This document shows positions 1-7,803 of a stretch of 14,975 bases of DNA, in pieces. Made by a program: the position numbers and the translations under genes. This stretch comes from an uncultured Bacteroidota bacterium (GTDB lineage: Bacteria > Bacteroidota > Ignavibacteria > UBA10030 > UBA8401): contig CALETH010000052.1 of NCBI GenBank assembly GCA_937920105.1, positions 1-14,975 of the forward strand, read 5' to 3'. The notes beneath the pieces were generated by a model, which was not told the DNA's origin, did not search any database, and saw only the letters and a program-made list of their open reading frames with translations. Every line of letters starts with the position of its first letter. Position 1 is the stretch's first letter.

Positions 1-2
1 AA

Positions 3-467
3 AAAATCAATACACAGATTGAAAACTCTGATAAATATGGATATCATATGGCTCTATCTTTATTATACCTAATAATAAAAGATTTTGATTTATTTATGGT
101 AGAACAAGAAAAAGCAAAACAATTATCTACTAATGTTAATAAAACCATGGAAATTTTAAATTGGATGTATAAGTTACAAAAAAGAAAACAAAGTATGTAT
201 TTATCAATGATGAAACAATTAAAATTAGTAGAAAGTAAAAATAAAAATAATAAAATGTTATTAGAACTAGCTTATTCTTATTATTATATTGGCTGGTTTG
301 AAGAATCTGAGAAAATAGCAAACGACTTATTAGTCAAAAAACCAAATGATATAGAAAACCTATCATTAAAAATGAATATTGAAATGGCTAAAGGTAATTA
401 TGAAGGAATGAAGGTGTATGAAAAAAAAGTATTAAAAATATCTCCAACTGCATTTGATAAAAATTAG
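3..467 (+). CDS. TPR-like protein, 5'-truncated by window edge
   Basis: The frame is open from the first bases of the window to a TAA at 465-467. An ATG at 48 exists, but 15 sense codons precede it without a stop, so the true start probably lies upstream and only the C-terminal part is visible. The segment reading LLELAYSYYYIGWFEESEKI, followed by LLVKKPNDIENL, has the spacing and small/aromatic pattern of one tetratricopeptide repeat, and a second weaker helical pair follows (MNIEMAKGNYEGMKVYEKKV). TPRs are protein-protein interaction scaffolds; the partner cannot be inferred. The protein is rich in Lys, Asn and Ile. A lipoprotein gene follows 10 bases downstream on the same strand, so the two may be co-transcribed. 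The specific function is unknown. Confidence 0.6.
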   Translation, partial: KINTQIENSDKYGYHMALSLLYLIIKDFDLFMVEQEKAKQLSTNVNKTMEILNWMYKLQKRKQSMYLSMMKQLKLVESKNKNNKMLLELAYSYYYIGWFEESEKIANDLLVKKPNDIENLSLKMNIEMAKGNYEGMKVYEKKVLKISPTAFDKN

Positions 468-477
468 CAATCTCACT

Positions 478-987
478 ATGTCCACCAAATATATTTTTAT
501 TATCACCATTTTTATTTCTATTATTTTTTTCTCTTGTAGTACCACTACAACAACAACTCGCACTTCAACAAATACCACATCACTTACAATTCCAACTGGC
601 TGGAATATCCTTGATAAAAAACTTATTCCATCATACTTCACACATTTTTTAATTAAAGAAGATTATTCTTCCGCATTAACACTTCAATCATTATATAATG
701 TTGCAGATGATAGTTTAATGATAATCGGAAATGTTTCTTTACGAAGTAAATTAGCAGAAGAACCATCACGGCGGGCAACAAAAGTACCAACGGTATGGAA
801 AAAGGGAAGTTTAGTATTTTCTACTTATACCTATATAGAGCAAGGATTGTTGCGAAGAGTAATGGTTTTTAGAAAAGAAAATACTTATTACGAATTAGAA
901 TTATTGCAACTAAAAGATACTGAACCATTTGAAAATCTTATTGAAATACAAACAACATTCGCACAACAATTCTGTATGAGTGTTTAA
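478..987 (+). CDS. small Thr-rich lipoprotein of unknown function
   Basis: The chosen ATG at 478 gives 169 aa. An in-frame ATG at 454 would add eight residues and overlap the previous gene by 14 bases, but it would put a charged/polar extension in front of the signal peptide. From 478 the protein starts with a Lys, then a hydrophobic stretch (residues 5-18) ending in FFSC, a plausible lipobox with Cys20 as the lipidated residue. A Thr/Ser-rich linker (about residues 21-35) follows, encoded by an ACA/ACC/ACT-rich tract. The mature domain of about 130 residues, with alternating beta-like segments (LVFSTYTYIEQGLLRRVMVF and onward), is not one I recognise. It is likely anchored to the outer or inner membrane facing the periplasm. 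Its stop codon overlaps the stop of the opposing DUF2442 gene. Confidence 0.7.
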   Translation: MSTKYIFIITIFISIIFFSCSTTTTTTRTSTNTTSLTIPTGWNILDKKLIPSYFTHFLIKEDYSSALTLQSLYNVADDSLMIIGNVSLRSKLAEEPSRRATKVPTVWKKGSLVFSTYTYIEQGLLRRVMVFRKENTYYELELLQLKDTEPFENLIEIQTTFAQQFCMSV

Positions 988-1238
988 TATGTTTTTTGCT
1001 GTGCATGTACGGTTGTATCACCAATACCAAAGAGTAAATTTTCTACACTAATATCTTCATCCAACTCATCCCAATGCAATGCTACACCTCCGCCACTCAT
1101 TGTGTAGTTTTTTCTTTGTTGTTCCGTTGCTTGTAACAATCTCGGAAAATATACTAACAGTACACTTAATGTTCTACCATCAGTAAACTCCACAATAAAA
1201 TTTTCTGCATCAAAGTGGGTATTTTTTGCTTTATTCAT
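984..1238 (-). CDS. DUF2442 domain protein
   Basis: This 84-aa protein matches the DUF2442 pattern throughout: an N-terminal strand pair with FxDGR (VEFTDGRTLSVLLVYFPRLL, about residues 16-35), a middle 'AT.QQR..Y..SGGGVALHW' segment, and the hallmark 'LDEDISVENLLFG' near residues 58-70. DUF2442 proteins are small and often sit beside a DUF4160 partner in what are thought to be toxin-antitoxin-like pairs. No DUF4160 gene is visible on either side here, so this is a solitary copy. The upstream gene on the same strand is mnmA, separated by 131 bases that contain palindromic repeats, so co-transcription is uncertain. The TAA stop shares the TTAA at 984-987 with the opposing lipoprotein gene. The biochemical role is unknown. 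Confidence 0.8.
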   Translation of the reverse strand: MNKAKNTHFDAENFIVEFTDGRTLSVLLVYFPRLLQATEQQRKNYTMSGGGVALHWDELDEDISVENLLFGIGDTTVHAQQKTY

Positions 1239-1262
1239 ATAATAGGCAAATTAGAGTAGATG

Positions 1263-1329
1263 GTCATTCCCACATGTTTTAAGCGGGAATCTATTTTTCT
1301 GGATGCCCGATAAAACTTTCGGGCATGAC
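1263..1329. repeat. two-hairpin dispersed repeat, copy 1
   Basis: The element begins with GTCATTCC and ends with GCATGAC, and holds two hairpins. The first pairs ATTCCCAC with GCGGGAAT (one A/C mismatch). The second pairs ATGCCCGA with TCGGGCAT perfectly over 8 bp. It matches the element at 7712-7784 (same module order, and both carry AGCGGGAATCTATTTTT) but lacks a 10-base AT stretch between the modules. It lies between the mnmA stop and the DUF2442 start. It resembles the REP/MITE-like palindromes that are common in intergenic DNA of many bacteria. Confidence 0.7.
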
Positions 1330-1334
1330 GAAAT

Positions 1335-1359
1335 TTGTCAAGTTTTAAAAACTTGACAA
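1335..1359. repeat. 12-bp-arm perfect palindrome (possible mnmA terminator)
   Basis: TTGTCAAGTTTT at 1335-1346 and AAAACTTGACAA at 1348-1359 are perfect inverted arms around a single A. It lies 10 bases beyond the mnmA stop, so it could form the 3' hairpin of the mnmA transcript. On that strand, however, it is followed only by ATTTCG rather than a good U-run. The + strand has a better T-run (GTTTTTAC), but no gene on that strand needs a terminator here. It is more likely a dispersed palindrome than a classical terminator. Confidence 0.5.
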
Positions 1360-1369
1360 GTTTTTACAA

Positions 1370-2482
1370 TTATCTCACCTCATCAATAACAGCACCACCA
1401 ACTAAATCATCACCTTCGTAAAATACTACAGATTGTCCCGGAGTTACTGCACGTTTTGGAATTTCAAATTTCATAGAAACTTTTCCATCACCATTTCCAG
1501 AACCATCCAATTGTGTTACCAAAGCTGGTTCATCAATATCTTTATAACGAATTTTTACGGTAAGATTTTTTCCATCAAAAAGATTTTCATACTTTATCAA
1601 ATTTAATTTGCTTGCAGTAAGTTCTGTAGCAAGTAAATCGTTTTCATATCCAACAGTAATAGTATTTTCTTTGTAATTAATTTGTGTAACGTAAAGAGGT
1701 TCAGGATGTGCAACACCGAGACCTTTACGTTGTCCAACAGTATAGAAAGGAAATCCACGATGTTGACCAATAACTTTATTTTCTAAAACAATATTTCCAT
1801 TATCAACATCTTTTTCTAAATTTTGAACTTTATGTTTTAAAAAACGTTCGTAATTATTATCAGTGATAAAACAGATTTCGTAACTTTCGCCTTTTGCAGC
1901 AGTTCGCAAATTATATTTTCTTCCTAATTCACGAACTTCTTCTTTTGTAAAATCTGCCAATGGAAATAATGTTTTACTGAGTGATTCTTGTGTTACATTC
2001 CACAACATGTAGGATTGGTCTTTTCTGGTATCTTTTCCACGAGAAATAATATAGCGATTATTTTCAGTTCGCAAACGAGCATAGTGTCCCATAGCAACAT
2101 AATCAGCACCAAGTTGTGTTCCTTTGCGGATAAGTTCTTCCCATTTTATTTTTCTATTGCAGATAACGCAAGGGTTGGGAGTTCTTCCATGTAAATATTC
2201 ATCAACAAAATTATCAATAATTTCTTTTCCGAAAACTTCTGAAAAATCCAACACATAATGCGGAAACCCAAGTTGCATAGCAATTGCTCTTGCATCGTTA
2301 ATTCCATCCAACGAGCAGCAACTTTTATCACCGCTTTCAGTGCCACCAACATCTTCATAATTATACGTTTTTATGGTGATACCAATAACATTATATCCTT
2401 GTTCTACAAGTAATGCTGCTGCAACGGATGAATCAACTCCGCCGCTCATTCCAATTACGACTGTTTTTTTGGTTGTATTCAT
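1370..2482 (-). CDS. mnmA: tRNA-specific 2-thiouridylase MnmA
   Basis: This 370-aa protein is of normal length for MnmA (TrmU), which thiolates U34 of tRNA-Lys, -Glu and -Gln in the cytoplasm: the wobble uridine is adenylated by ATP and then receives sulfur from a persulfide relay. Visible motifs are the N-type ATP pyrophosphatase P-loop SGGVDSS (residues 13-19), NPCVICN with the first catalytic Cys (Cys105), GHYAR (132-136), KDQSYML (154-160), and SYEICFI with the second catalytic Cys (Cys204). A C-terminal beta-barrel half contains GQRKGLGV. The SCCSLDG segment with an extra Cys pair (55-56) is typical of Bacteroidota versions. The start is the first ATG of the frame and places the P-loop at the expected distance. 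No clear Shine-Dalgarno precedes it; instead a 16-bp perfect hairpin lies 14 bases upstream. Confidence 0.97.
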   Translation of the reverse strand: MNTTKKTVVIGMSGGVDSSVAAALLVEQGYNVIGITIKTYNYEDVGGTESGDKSCCSLDGINDARAIAMQLGFPHYVLDFSEVFGKEIIDNFVDEYLHGRTPNPCVICNRKIKWEELIRKGTQLGADYVAMGHYARLRTENNRYIISRGKDTRKDQSYMLWNVTQESLSKTLFPLADFTKEEVRELGRKYNLRTAAKGESYEICFITDNNYERFLKHKVQNLEKDVDNGNIVLENKVIGQHRGFPFYTVGQRKGLGVAHPEPLYVTQINYKENTITVGYENDLLATELTASKLNLIKYENLFDGKNLTVKIRYKDIDEPALVTQLDGSGNGDGKVSMKFEIPKRAVTPGQSVVFYEGDDLVGGAVIDEVR

Positions 2483-2496
2483 AATATTTTTTACGA

Positions 2497-2531
2497 GAGA
2501 TTACAAAAGTTTTTGAAACTTTTGTAATCTC
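2497..2531. repeat. 16-bp perfect hairpin upstream of mnmA
   Basis: GAGATTACAAAAGTTT (2497-2512) is the exact reverse complement of AAACTTTTGTAATCTC (2516-2531), with loop TTG. The hairpin begins 14 bases upstream of the mnmA start codon, so if transcription starts further out it would form in the 5' leader. It has no T-run on the mnmA strand and no gene before it, so it is not an obvious terminator. It may be another dispersed palindrome, similar in style to the one at 1335-1359, or a leader regulatory structure. Confidence 0.6.
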
Positions 2532-2692
2532 AATATACAGCATTTTTTGATTTTTATCTTGAATTATTTCTATGAAAACCATAGATTGAGTATCAAATTT
2601 TTCACTCATTAAAAAGAAAGAACATAAACACACAACACTTGTTACAATAAAATTTCACAGCAATAATTTTATTCTATATAACAAGGTGTTGA

Positions 2693-4858
2693 ATGTTCAA
2701 AAAACTTTTTCTTCTCTCTATAATTTTTTCCACACTTCTTTTTGCACAACGCAACGGAACAGTTATCGGAATCATTACAGATTCTCTCACTAATCAAATT
2801 CTCTCCAACACAAACATTACCATAGAAAAATCCACTATTGGTACAATAAGTAATAGTAAAGGAAATTTTTCTCTCTCACTCCCATTTGGTACGTATACAC
2901 TTCATTATAGTAGAGTTGGATATAAAACATTTCATCATACAATAACAATTAATAAAGATTCTTTATTGATAGAAATTTTACTTTCACCATCAGAAATACA
3001 ATATGGAGAAGTAACCGTAACAGGAACAGTTGCACACATCACACCGCTTGCAGAACAAAATGCCATTGCAATTTCCACTAAAGAAATAAAAAATATTAGT
3101 GGTGCATTTGGAGATGTTTTTAAAAGTTTGCAAGGAATTGCCGGAGCAGTTTCTAATAACGAAACAAGTTCGCAAATCAACGTACGAGGTGGATTAGCAG
3201 ATGAAAATCTTATTCTTCTTAACGGAGCAGAAGTTCTTGAACCATTTCATCTCAAAGAAGCACCGAACACCAGTCTCACCGTTTTTAATCCCGATATACT
3301 TCAGCAACTTCTTTTTATTCCCGGCGGATTTACTGCACGGTATGGTGATAGGCTTTCCGCAGTGATTGATTTGAAGTATAGAGAAGGAAATACTACAAAG
3401 TGGAGTGGAAGTATTAATGGTTCGTTGACAGATGTTTCTGCATTAATAGAAGGTCCCATTGTAGAAAATACCATTTCAAATTTGCTGAGCATTCGTTCCA
3501 CCTATTATAATGGTGTTGCAAAATATTTAACCGCCGGAGAGTATCGCAATCCGAATTTTTATGATGTACAAAATGTACTGCATTGGAAAATTTCTCCAAC
3601 AGACAAAATAAATTTTCTCACATTATATACTGCAGATAATACAACCGGACTTTCGAATGGAAACTATGGTTCACTTCTTACTGCACTTTCTTCTGAACAC
3701 ACATTTTCTCCTGATATTACTCTCTATAATACACTATCATATTACTCTCAATATGATGATATAGAATTAGGTCAAACCAACATTAAAAATTTAGGAAAGA
3801 AAAGTACAACAAATAATTTTGATATTTCTACTGTGGAAATAAAATCTCGTATAGAAAAAAAATGGAATAATATATATAGTACAGTTGCAGGAATTGAAAT
3901 TCAGCAACCACAATACAATCTATTTAAAAAAGATATTTTTTATGGAAGTAGTGGAGATTCAATAACTTTTGCATCATTTTATAATAATGAGATTATTAAA
4001 GTAGGAAGTTATATAGAAAATCAATTTCGATTTTCTGAAATTTTTGTCAATGCTGGCTTGCGTGAAGATTATTTTTCTTTAACAGAAGAAATAAAAATAT
4101 CTCCACGTTTATTATTGACGTATCAATATGATAATCTTACACGATGGAAATTTTCTTGGGGAATATATTATCAAACACCAACATATCGTCAACTCTTATC
4201 ATCTTCGCAACAAAAAGTTTTACCACAAACAATGCAGCAAGCAATTCATTATGTTTTTGGATTAGATAAAATTTTGCGACATGATTTGAATTATAGAGTG
4301 GAATTATATTATAAAGATTTATCTAATCTAATTTCTTTTCAACGATTGCGAAGTGGTGAAATTGTGTATTCAGCAAAAAATGATGCCAAAGGTCGTATTT
4401 ACGGTGTAGATATTGAAGGAATGTTTTCTGATGAACGTGTTATGGGATGGATAAATTTTAATTTAATGTATGCACAAGAAAAAAAGAGTGGCGAAGGATG
4501 GCGTTCACGAGCAACGGACCAACGTAAAACAGCAACAGCAATTTTTGAATATCGTGGAATAAAAAATTTTTTGTGGAATCTCCGTGCATTTTACGGAAGT
4601 GGTTTTCCGTATTTAGATGATTCTCCCGGAACAATATTCTATGTGTGGGACCACTATCCAGAATATAAAAGAATAGATGTGCGATTAAGTTATTTTTTTA
4701 AATTCTATGCAACAACCACAACAACATTTCTTGAAGTTATGAATTTATATTCTAATCGCAATACACTTTCGTTTACAGGCGAAGCACCCAACAATATTCC
4801 CGAAAGAAATCTTCTGTTACCAATGACTATTAATGTTGGTGTAAAATTTGAATGGTGA
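2693..4858 (+). CDS. TonB-dependent outer-membrane receptor with CarboxypepD_reg-like domain
   Basis: This 721-aa protein has a signal peptide (residues 1-18, cleavage after LLFA). A carboxypeptidase-regulatory-like beta-sandwich follows at about 23-100 (VIGIITDSLTNQ... through GNFSLSLPFGTYTLHYSRVGY). The plug domain is at about 115-228, with VNVRGG-type QINVRGG (161-167) and YGDRLSAVIDL (217-227). The beta-barrel runs from about 235 to a C-terminal aromatic residue (KFEW). Such receptors import a ligand across the outer membrane using ExbBD-TonB energy; the N-terminal sandwich is typical of FCB-group receptors. No SusD partner is adjacent, so a polysaccharide-utilisation role is not supported, and the substrate is unknown. 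AAGGTG at 2683-2688 is a reasonable Shine-Dalgarno for this start. The protease-barrel gene follows after 41 bases, which suggests an operon. Confidence 0.93.
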   Translation: MFKKLFLLSIIFSTLLFAQRNGTVIGIITDSLTNQILSNTNITIEKSTIGTISNSKGNFSLSLPFGTYTLHYSRVGYKTFHHTITINKDSLLIEILLSPSEIQYGEVTVTGTVAHITPLAEQNAIAISTKEIKNISGAFGDVFKSLQGIAGAVSNNETSSQINVRGGLADENLILLNGAEVLEPFHLKEAPNTSLTVFNPDILQQLLFIPGGFTARYGDRLSAVIDLKYREGNTTKWSGSINGSLTDVSALIEGPIVENTISNLLSIRSTYYNGVAKYLTAGEYRNPNFYDVQNVLHWKISPTDKINFLTLYTADNTTGLSNGNYGSLLTALSSEHTFSPDITLYNTLSYYSQYDDIELGQTNIKNLGKKSTTNNFDISTVEIKSRIEKKWNNIYSTVAGIEIQQPQYNLFKKDIFYGSSGDSITFASFYNNEIIKVGSYIENQFRFSEIFVNAGLREDYFSLTEEIKISPRLLLTYQYDNLTRWKFSWGIYYQTPTYRQLLSSSQQKVLPQTMQQAIHYVFGLDKILRHDLNYRVELYYKDLSNLISFQRLRSGEIVYSAKNDAKGRIYGVDIEGMFSDERVMGWINFNLMYAQEKKSGEGWRSRATDQRKTATAIFEYRGIKNFLWNLRAFYGSGFPYLDDSPGTIFYVWDHYPEYKRIDVRLSYFFKFYATTTTTFLEVMNLYSNRNTLSFTGEAPNNIPERNLLLPMTINVGVKFEW

Positions 4859-4899
4859 AAGATTAAAAAATTCTCTATTTTACAAAAAAGGAAATATCT

Positions 4900-7698
4900 A
4901 TGAATAAAATTTTTTCAATACTTTTTTTCATCTTTTTTTATATATCAATTTCTCATTCCCAATTTTATTATTTCGGACATAATAAAGTTCAATACACCAA
5001 TTTTGATTGGCACATTCTTCATACGGAACACTTTGATATATACTATTATCCCGAAATGAAAGAACTTGCTCAACAAGGAGCCTTTTTTGCAGAAGAAAGT
5101 TTTAAACTGTTAGAGCAAAAATTTAATCACACCATACTTCGCCGCATACCACTCATTTTTTACAGTTCGCATTTACATTTTCAACAAACCAACACTACCG
5201 GCGGATTTATTCCTGAAGGAGTTGGTGGATTTTTTGAATTTCTAAAAGGAAGAGTAGTAATTCCTTCTGATGGTTCGCTTTCACGATTTCGTCATGTTAT
5301 ACGACACGAACTTGTTCATGTATTCATGCACAGTAAAGTCTCTCGCGTTCTTGCGGATAGACGTATTGCTGCTGATAGACTTCCTCCATTATGGTTCACG
5401 GAAGGGTTGGCAGAACTATGGTCAACACAATGGGATGACCAAGCCGAAATGCTCATTCGTGATGCAGTATTAAATAATTACATTGTTCCCGTTGATGACA
5501 TGGAAAAAATTTACGGAACATTTTTAATGTATAAAGAAGGACAAAATGTTTTGGAATTTATTCAACAACAATATGGAGAAGAAAAAATTTTATTGTTGAT
5601 GGAGAATTTTTGGCAAAGCCGTTCATTTAGTGAAGTCATGAAAATCACTATTGGAAAAAGTTATGAAGAATTAGATGAAGAATGGATTTATTCACTCAAG
5701 AAAAAATATTATCCACTTCTTTCTTCAACAGATTATGTAAGCATTGCTGCGAATCCATTAGTGAAAAAAGGATTTAATACAAAACCAGTTTTCTATAACA
5801 ATAATGGAAAAAAAGAAATTTACTTTATTGGAAACTACACTGGCTACACATCTATTTATAAAATAGATATGGAAGATAAAGAAAGAGAATTGGAAGAAAT
5901 TATTGTAGGAGAAAAATCTGATGAGTTTGAAACATTTCATCTTTTTCAAAGTAAGTTAGATATTTCCAAAGAAGGAAAACTTATTTTTGTAACAAAAAAA
6001 GGAGAGAGTGATGCAATCCATATTTTTGATGTTCATACAAAAACTTTATTACGAACACTACAATTTGAAAATTTGGTCGTGCTCACTTCACCACATTGGT
6101 CTCCAGATGCAACGCAAATAATATTTTCTTCTATACATAAATCCGGAAAAATGGATTTATATAAATATGAATTTGCATCTGAAAAACTTACACGTCTTAC
6201 CAATGATACTTATGATGATAGAGACCCAGTATGGTCAGCAGATGGAAAATATATCACTTTCAGTTCAGATAGAAATGAAAAGGGAATATATAATCTTTTC
6301 AATTATGAAAATACAACAGGGAAAATTTATTCTCTTACATCTGGAAAAGAAAATTATTATTCACCATCATATTCTCCCGATGGAAAATATCTCACCTTTG
6401 TTTCAAATCTTGGTGGTTCACAAAATATTTGGATGATGGAAAAACCCAGATTGCAAAATACCACTGTGATGAAACGCATCACAAGTTTTTCTAATACAAT
6501 TTTTGACCCTTGCTGGACAAACGATAATCAACTTATTTTTACTGGATTTGAAAATTATAGTTTTCGCCTTTACAATCTTGATAGTATTTCTGTATTGTTC
6601 GATACATCAAAAATAATACAAGGAAAAAACAGTACACAATTTTCTCCAACATGGTTTGCAGAAAAATTGCAAGAAGATAGTATTGTGCATTCATTAGAAT
6701 ATAAAGGTGAATATTCATTAGATATTGCCCAAAGCCAAGTTTCGTTAGACCCTGTTTTTGGAACTTCTGGTGGAGCCGTGGCAGCAGTGAGTGATGTTTT
6801 AGGAAACGACCAATATTATTTTCTTCTCTATAATACTGCACAATCATCCGGAGAATTTTTAGAAAGTTTTAATGTTGCCATTTCAAAAATTTCTATTGGG
6901 CAGCGTCTCAATTATGCAACAGGAATTTTTCATCTTTCCGGACGCCGTTATGATTTAACAGACCCTGATGAATATTTTTTTGAACGAAATTATGGCGGAT
7001 ATTTTGCATTAAGTTATCCATTTTCAAAATTTCAAAGAATAGAATCTGGATTTACTTTTAGTAATTCTGATAAACAACTTTTTGAAACATTTCGTCCGCG
7101 AAAAGCATTATTGGTTTCACCTTCCGTTTCGTTTGTGCATGATAATTCTTTGTGGGGACCAACAGGTCCGATAGATGGTTCCCGTTTTATTGCAACTGCT
7201 GCGTACACCTATGATGTAAAATATTCCAACGTACATTATTACACACTTATTGGTGATTATCGAAATTATCTTCGTCTCAATCAGCGGATGACATTAGCAT
7301 CACGTTTTCAAGTAATGCTTAATGAAGGAAAGGAAGCACGAAGATTTTTTCTTGGTGGTAGTTGGGATTTACGTGGTTATCCGTTATGGTCTTTGCGAGG
7401 GAAAAAAATTTGGTTCACCAGTCATGAAATTCGTTTTCCATTTATAGACCAACTTGCTGTGAGGTTCCCATTTGGGACTATGGGATTTGGTTCATTTCGT
7501 GGTGCTGTATTTTTTGATGCTGCTGGTGTTTGGGATAATAACTATGGCGATACTATTGGAAGTGTTGGTGGTGGTTTGCGGTGGAATTTTCTCGGTGCAT
7601 TCGTTTTTCGTTTTGATGTAGGAAAAAGAATTATTAATGATTTTAATAAATTTCAACAAGGTTGGTTTCAACAATTCTTTTTTGGTTGGGATTTTTGA
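4900..7698 (+). CDS. HExxH metalloprotease / TolB-like propeller / Omp85-like barrel fusion
   Basis: The 932-aa product has a signal peptide (residues 1-20, cleavage near SHS/QF). Domain 1, about 30-270, is a gluzincin-like peptidase (MA-type): HELVH at 136-140 supplies the zinc His pair and catalytic Glu137, and WFTEGLAE at 165-172 supplies the likely third ligand, Glu168. Domain 2, about 295-560, is a PD40/TolB-like beta-propeller with repeats such as HWSPDATQIIFSS (399-411), PVWSADGKYITFSSDR (443-458) and PSYSPDGKYLTFVSN (489-503). Domain 3, about 605-932, is a BamA/TamA-like barrel: SDVLGNDQYYF (631-641), FLGGSWDLRGY (817-827, matching the conserved GG...RGY loop), and a terminal aromatic strand ending FFFGWDF. 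No POTRA repeats are visible. It is probably an outer-membrane protein with its protease and propeller at one face. A Shine-Dalgarno (AAAAGGA, 4886-4892) supports the start. Confidence 0.88.
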   Translation: MNKIFSILFFIFFYISISHSQFYYFGHNKVQYTNFDWHILHTEHFDIYYYPEMKELAQQGAFFAEESFKLLEQKFNHTILRRIPLIFYSSHLHFQQTNTTGGFIPEGVGGFFEFLKGRVVIPSDGSLSRFRHVIRHELVHVFMHSKVSRVLADRRIAADRLPPLWFTEGLAELWSTQWDDQAEMLIRDAVLNNYIVPVDDMEKIYGTFLMYKEGQNVLEFIQQQYGEEKILLLMENFWQSRSFSEVMKITIGKSYEELDEEWIYSLKKKYYPLLSSTDYVSIAANPLVKKGFNTKPVFYNNNGKKEIYFIGNYTGYTSIYKIDMEDKERELEEIIVGEKSDEFETFHLFQSKLDISKEGKLIFVTKKGESDAIHIFDVHTKTLLRTLQFENLVVLTSPHWSPDATQIIFSSIHKSGKMDLYKYEFASEKLTRLTNDTYDDRDPVWSADGKYITFSSDRNEKGIYNLFNYENTTGKIYSLTSGKENYYSPSYSPDGKYLTFVSNLGGSQNIWMMEKPRLQNTTVMKRITSFSNTIFDPCWTNDNQLIFTGFENYSFRLYNLDSISVLFDTSKIIQGKNSTQFSPTWFAEKLQEDSIVHSLEYKGEYSLDIAQSQVSLDPVFGTSGGAVAAVSDVLGNDQYYFLLYNTAQSSGEFLESFNVAISKISIGQRLNYATGIFHLSGRRYDLTDPDEYFFERNYGGYFALSYPFSKFQRIESGFTFSNSDKQLFETFRPRKALLVSPSVSFVHDNSLWGPTGPIDGSRFIATAAYTYDVKYSNVHYYTLIGDYRNYLRLNQRMTLASRFQVMLNEGKEARRFFLGGSWDLRGYPLWSLRGKKIWFTSHEIRFPFIDQLAVRFPFGTMGFGSFRGAVFFDAAGVWDNNYGDTIGSVGGGLRWNFLGAFVFRFDVGKRIINDFNKFQQGWFQQFFFGWDF

Positions 7699-7711
7699 AA
7701 AAATGATTGGT

Positions 7712-7784
7712 GTCATTCCCGCGTGTTTTTAGCGGGAATCTATTTTTAGAAATATTTCTGGATTCCTGTTTTCGCAGGAATGAC
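7712..7784. repeat. two-hairpin dispersed repeat, copy 2
   Basis: The outer ends GTCATTCC (7712-7719) and GGAATGAC (7777-7784) are perfect inverted repeats. Inside are hairpin 1 (ATTCCCGC with GCGGGAAT) and hairpin 2 (ATTCCTG with CAGGAAT, loop TTTTCG), joined by an AT-rich linker that is 10 bases longer than in the copy at 1263. The element fills most of the 105 bases between the barrel-fusion stop and comF. It could act as a weak transcription attenuator or mRNA-end stabiliser, as REP elements do, but it has no proper U-run. Confidence 0.75.
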
Positions 7785-7803
7785 GATATTTTTATAGAAA
7801 ACT

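Noticed and set aside
454..477. Upstream ATG of the lipoprotein gene
   Set aside because: It would add eight residues in front of a good signal peptide and overlap the previous gene. The ATG at 478 places the Lys and hydrophobic run where a lipoprotein signal needs them.
2433..2633. 66-aa reading frame on the - strand overlapping the mnmA start
   Set aside because: It overlaps mnmA in another frame, runs through the 16-bp hairpin, and its translation has no recognisable domain or plausible initiation site.
2639..2680. Promoter for the 721-aa receptor (TTGTTA with downstream AT-rich boxes)
   Set aside because: The TTGTTA has no -10 box at acceptable spacing, and no Bacteroidota-type TAnnTTTG is present. 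The region is too AT-rich to call by eye.
6539..6847. 102-aa reading frame on - inside the protease-barrel gene
   Set aside because: It lies wholly within the + strand gene, whose domain content is continuous across it. Its composition looks like an antisense shadow.
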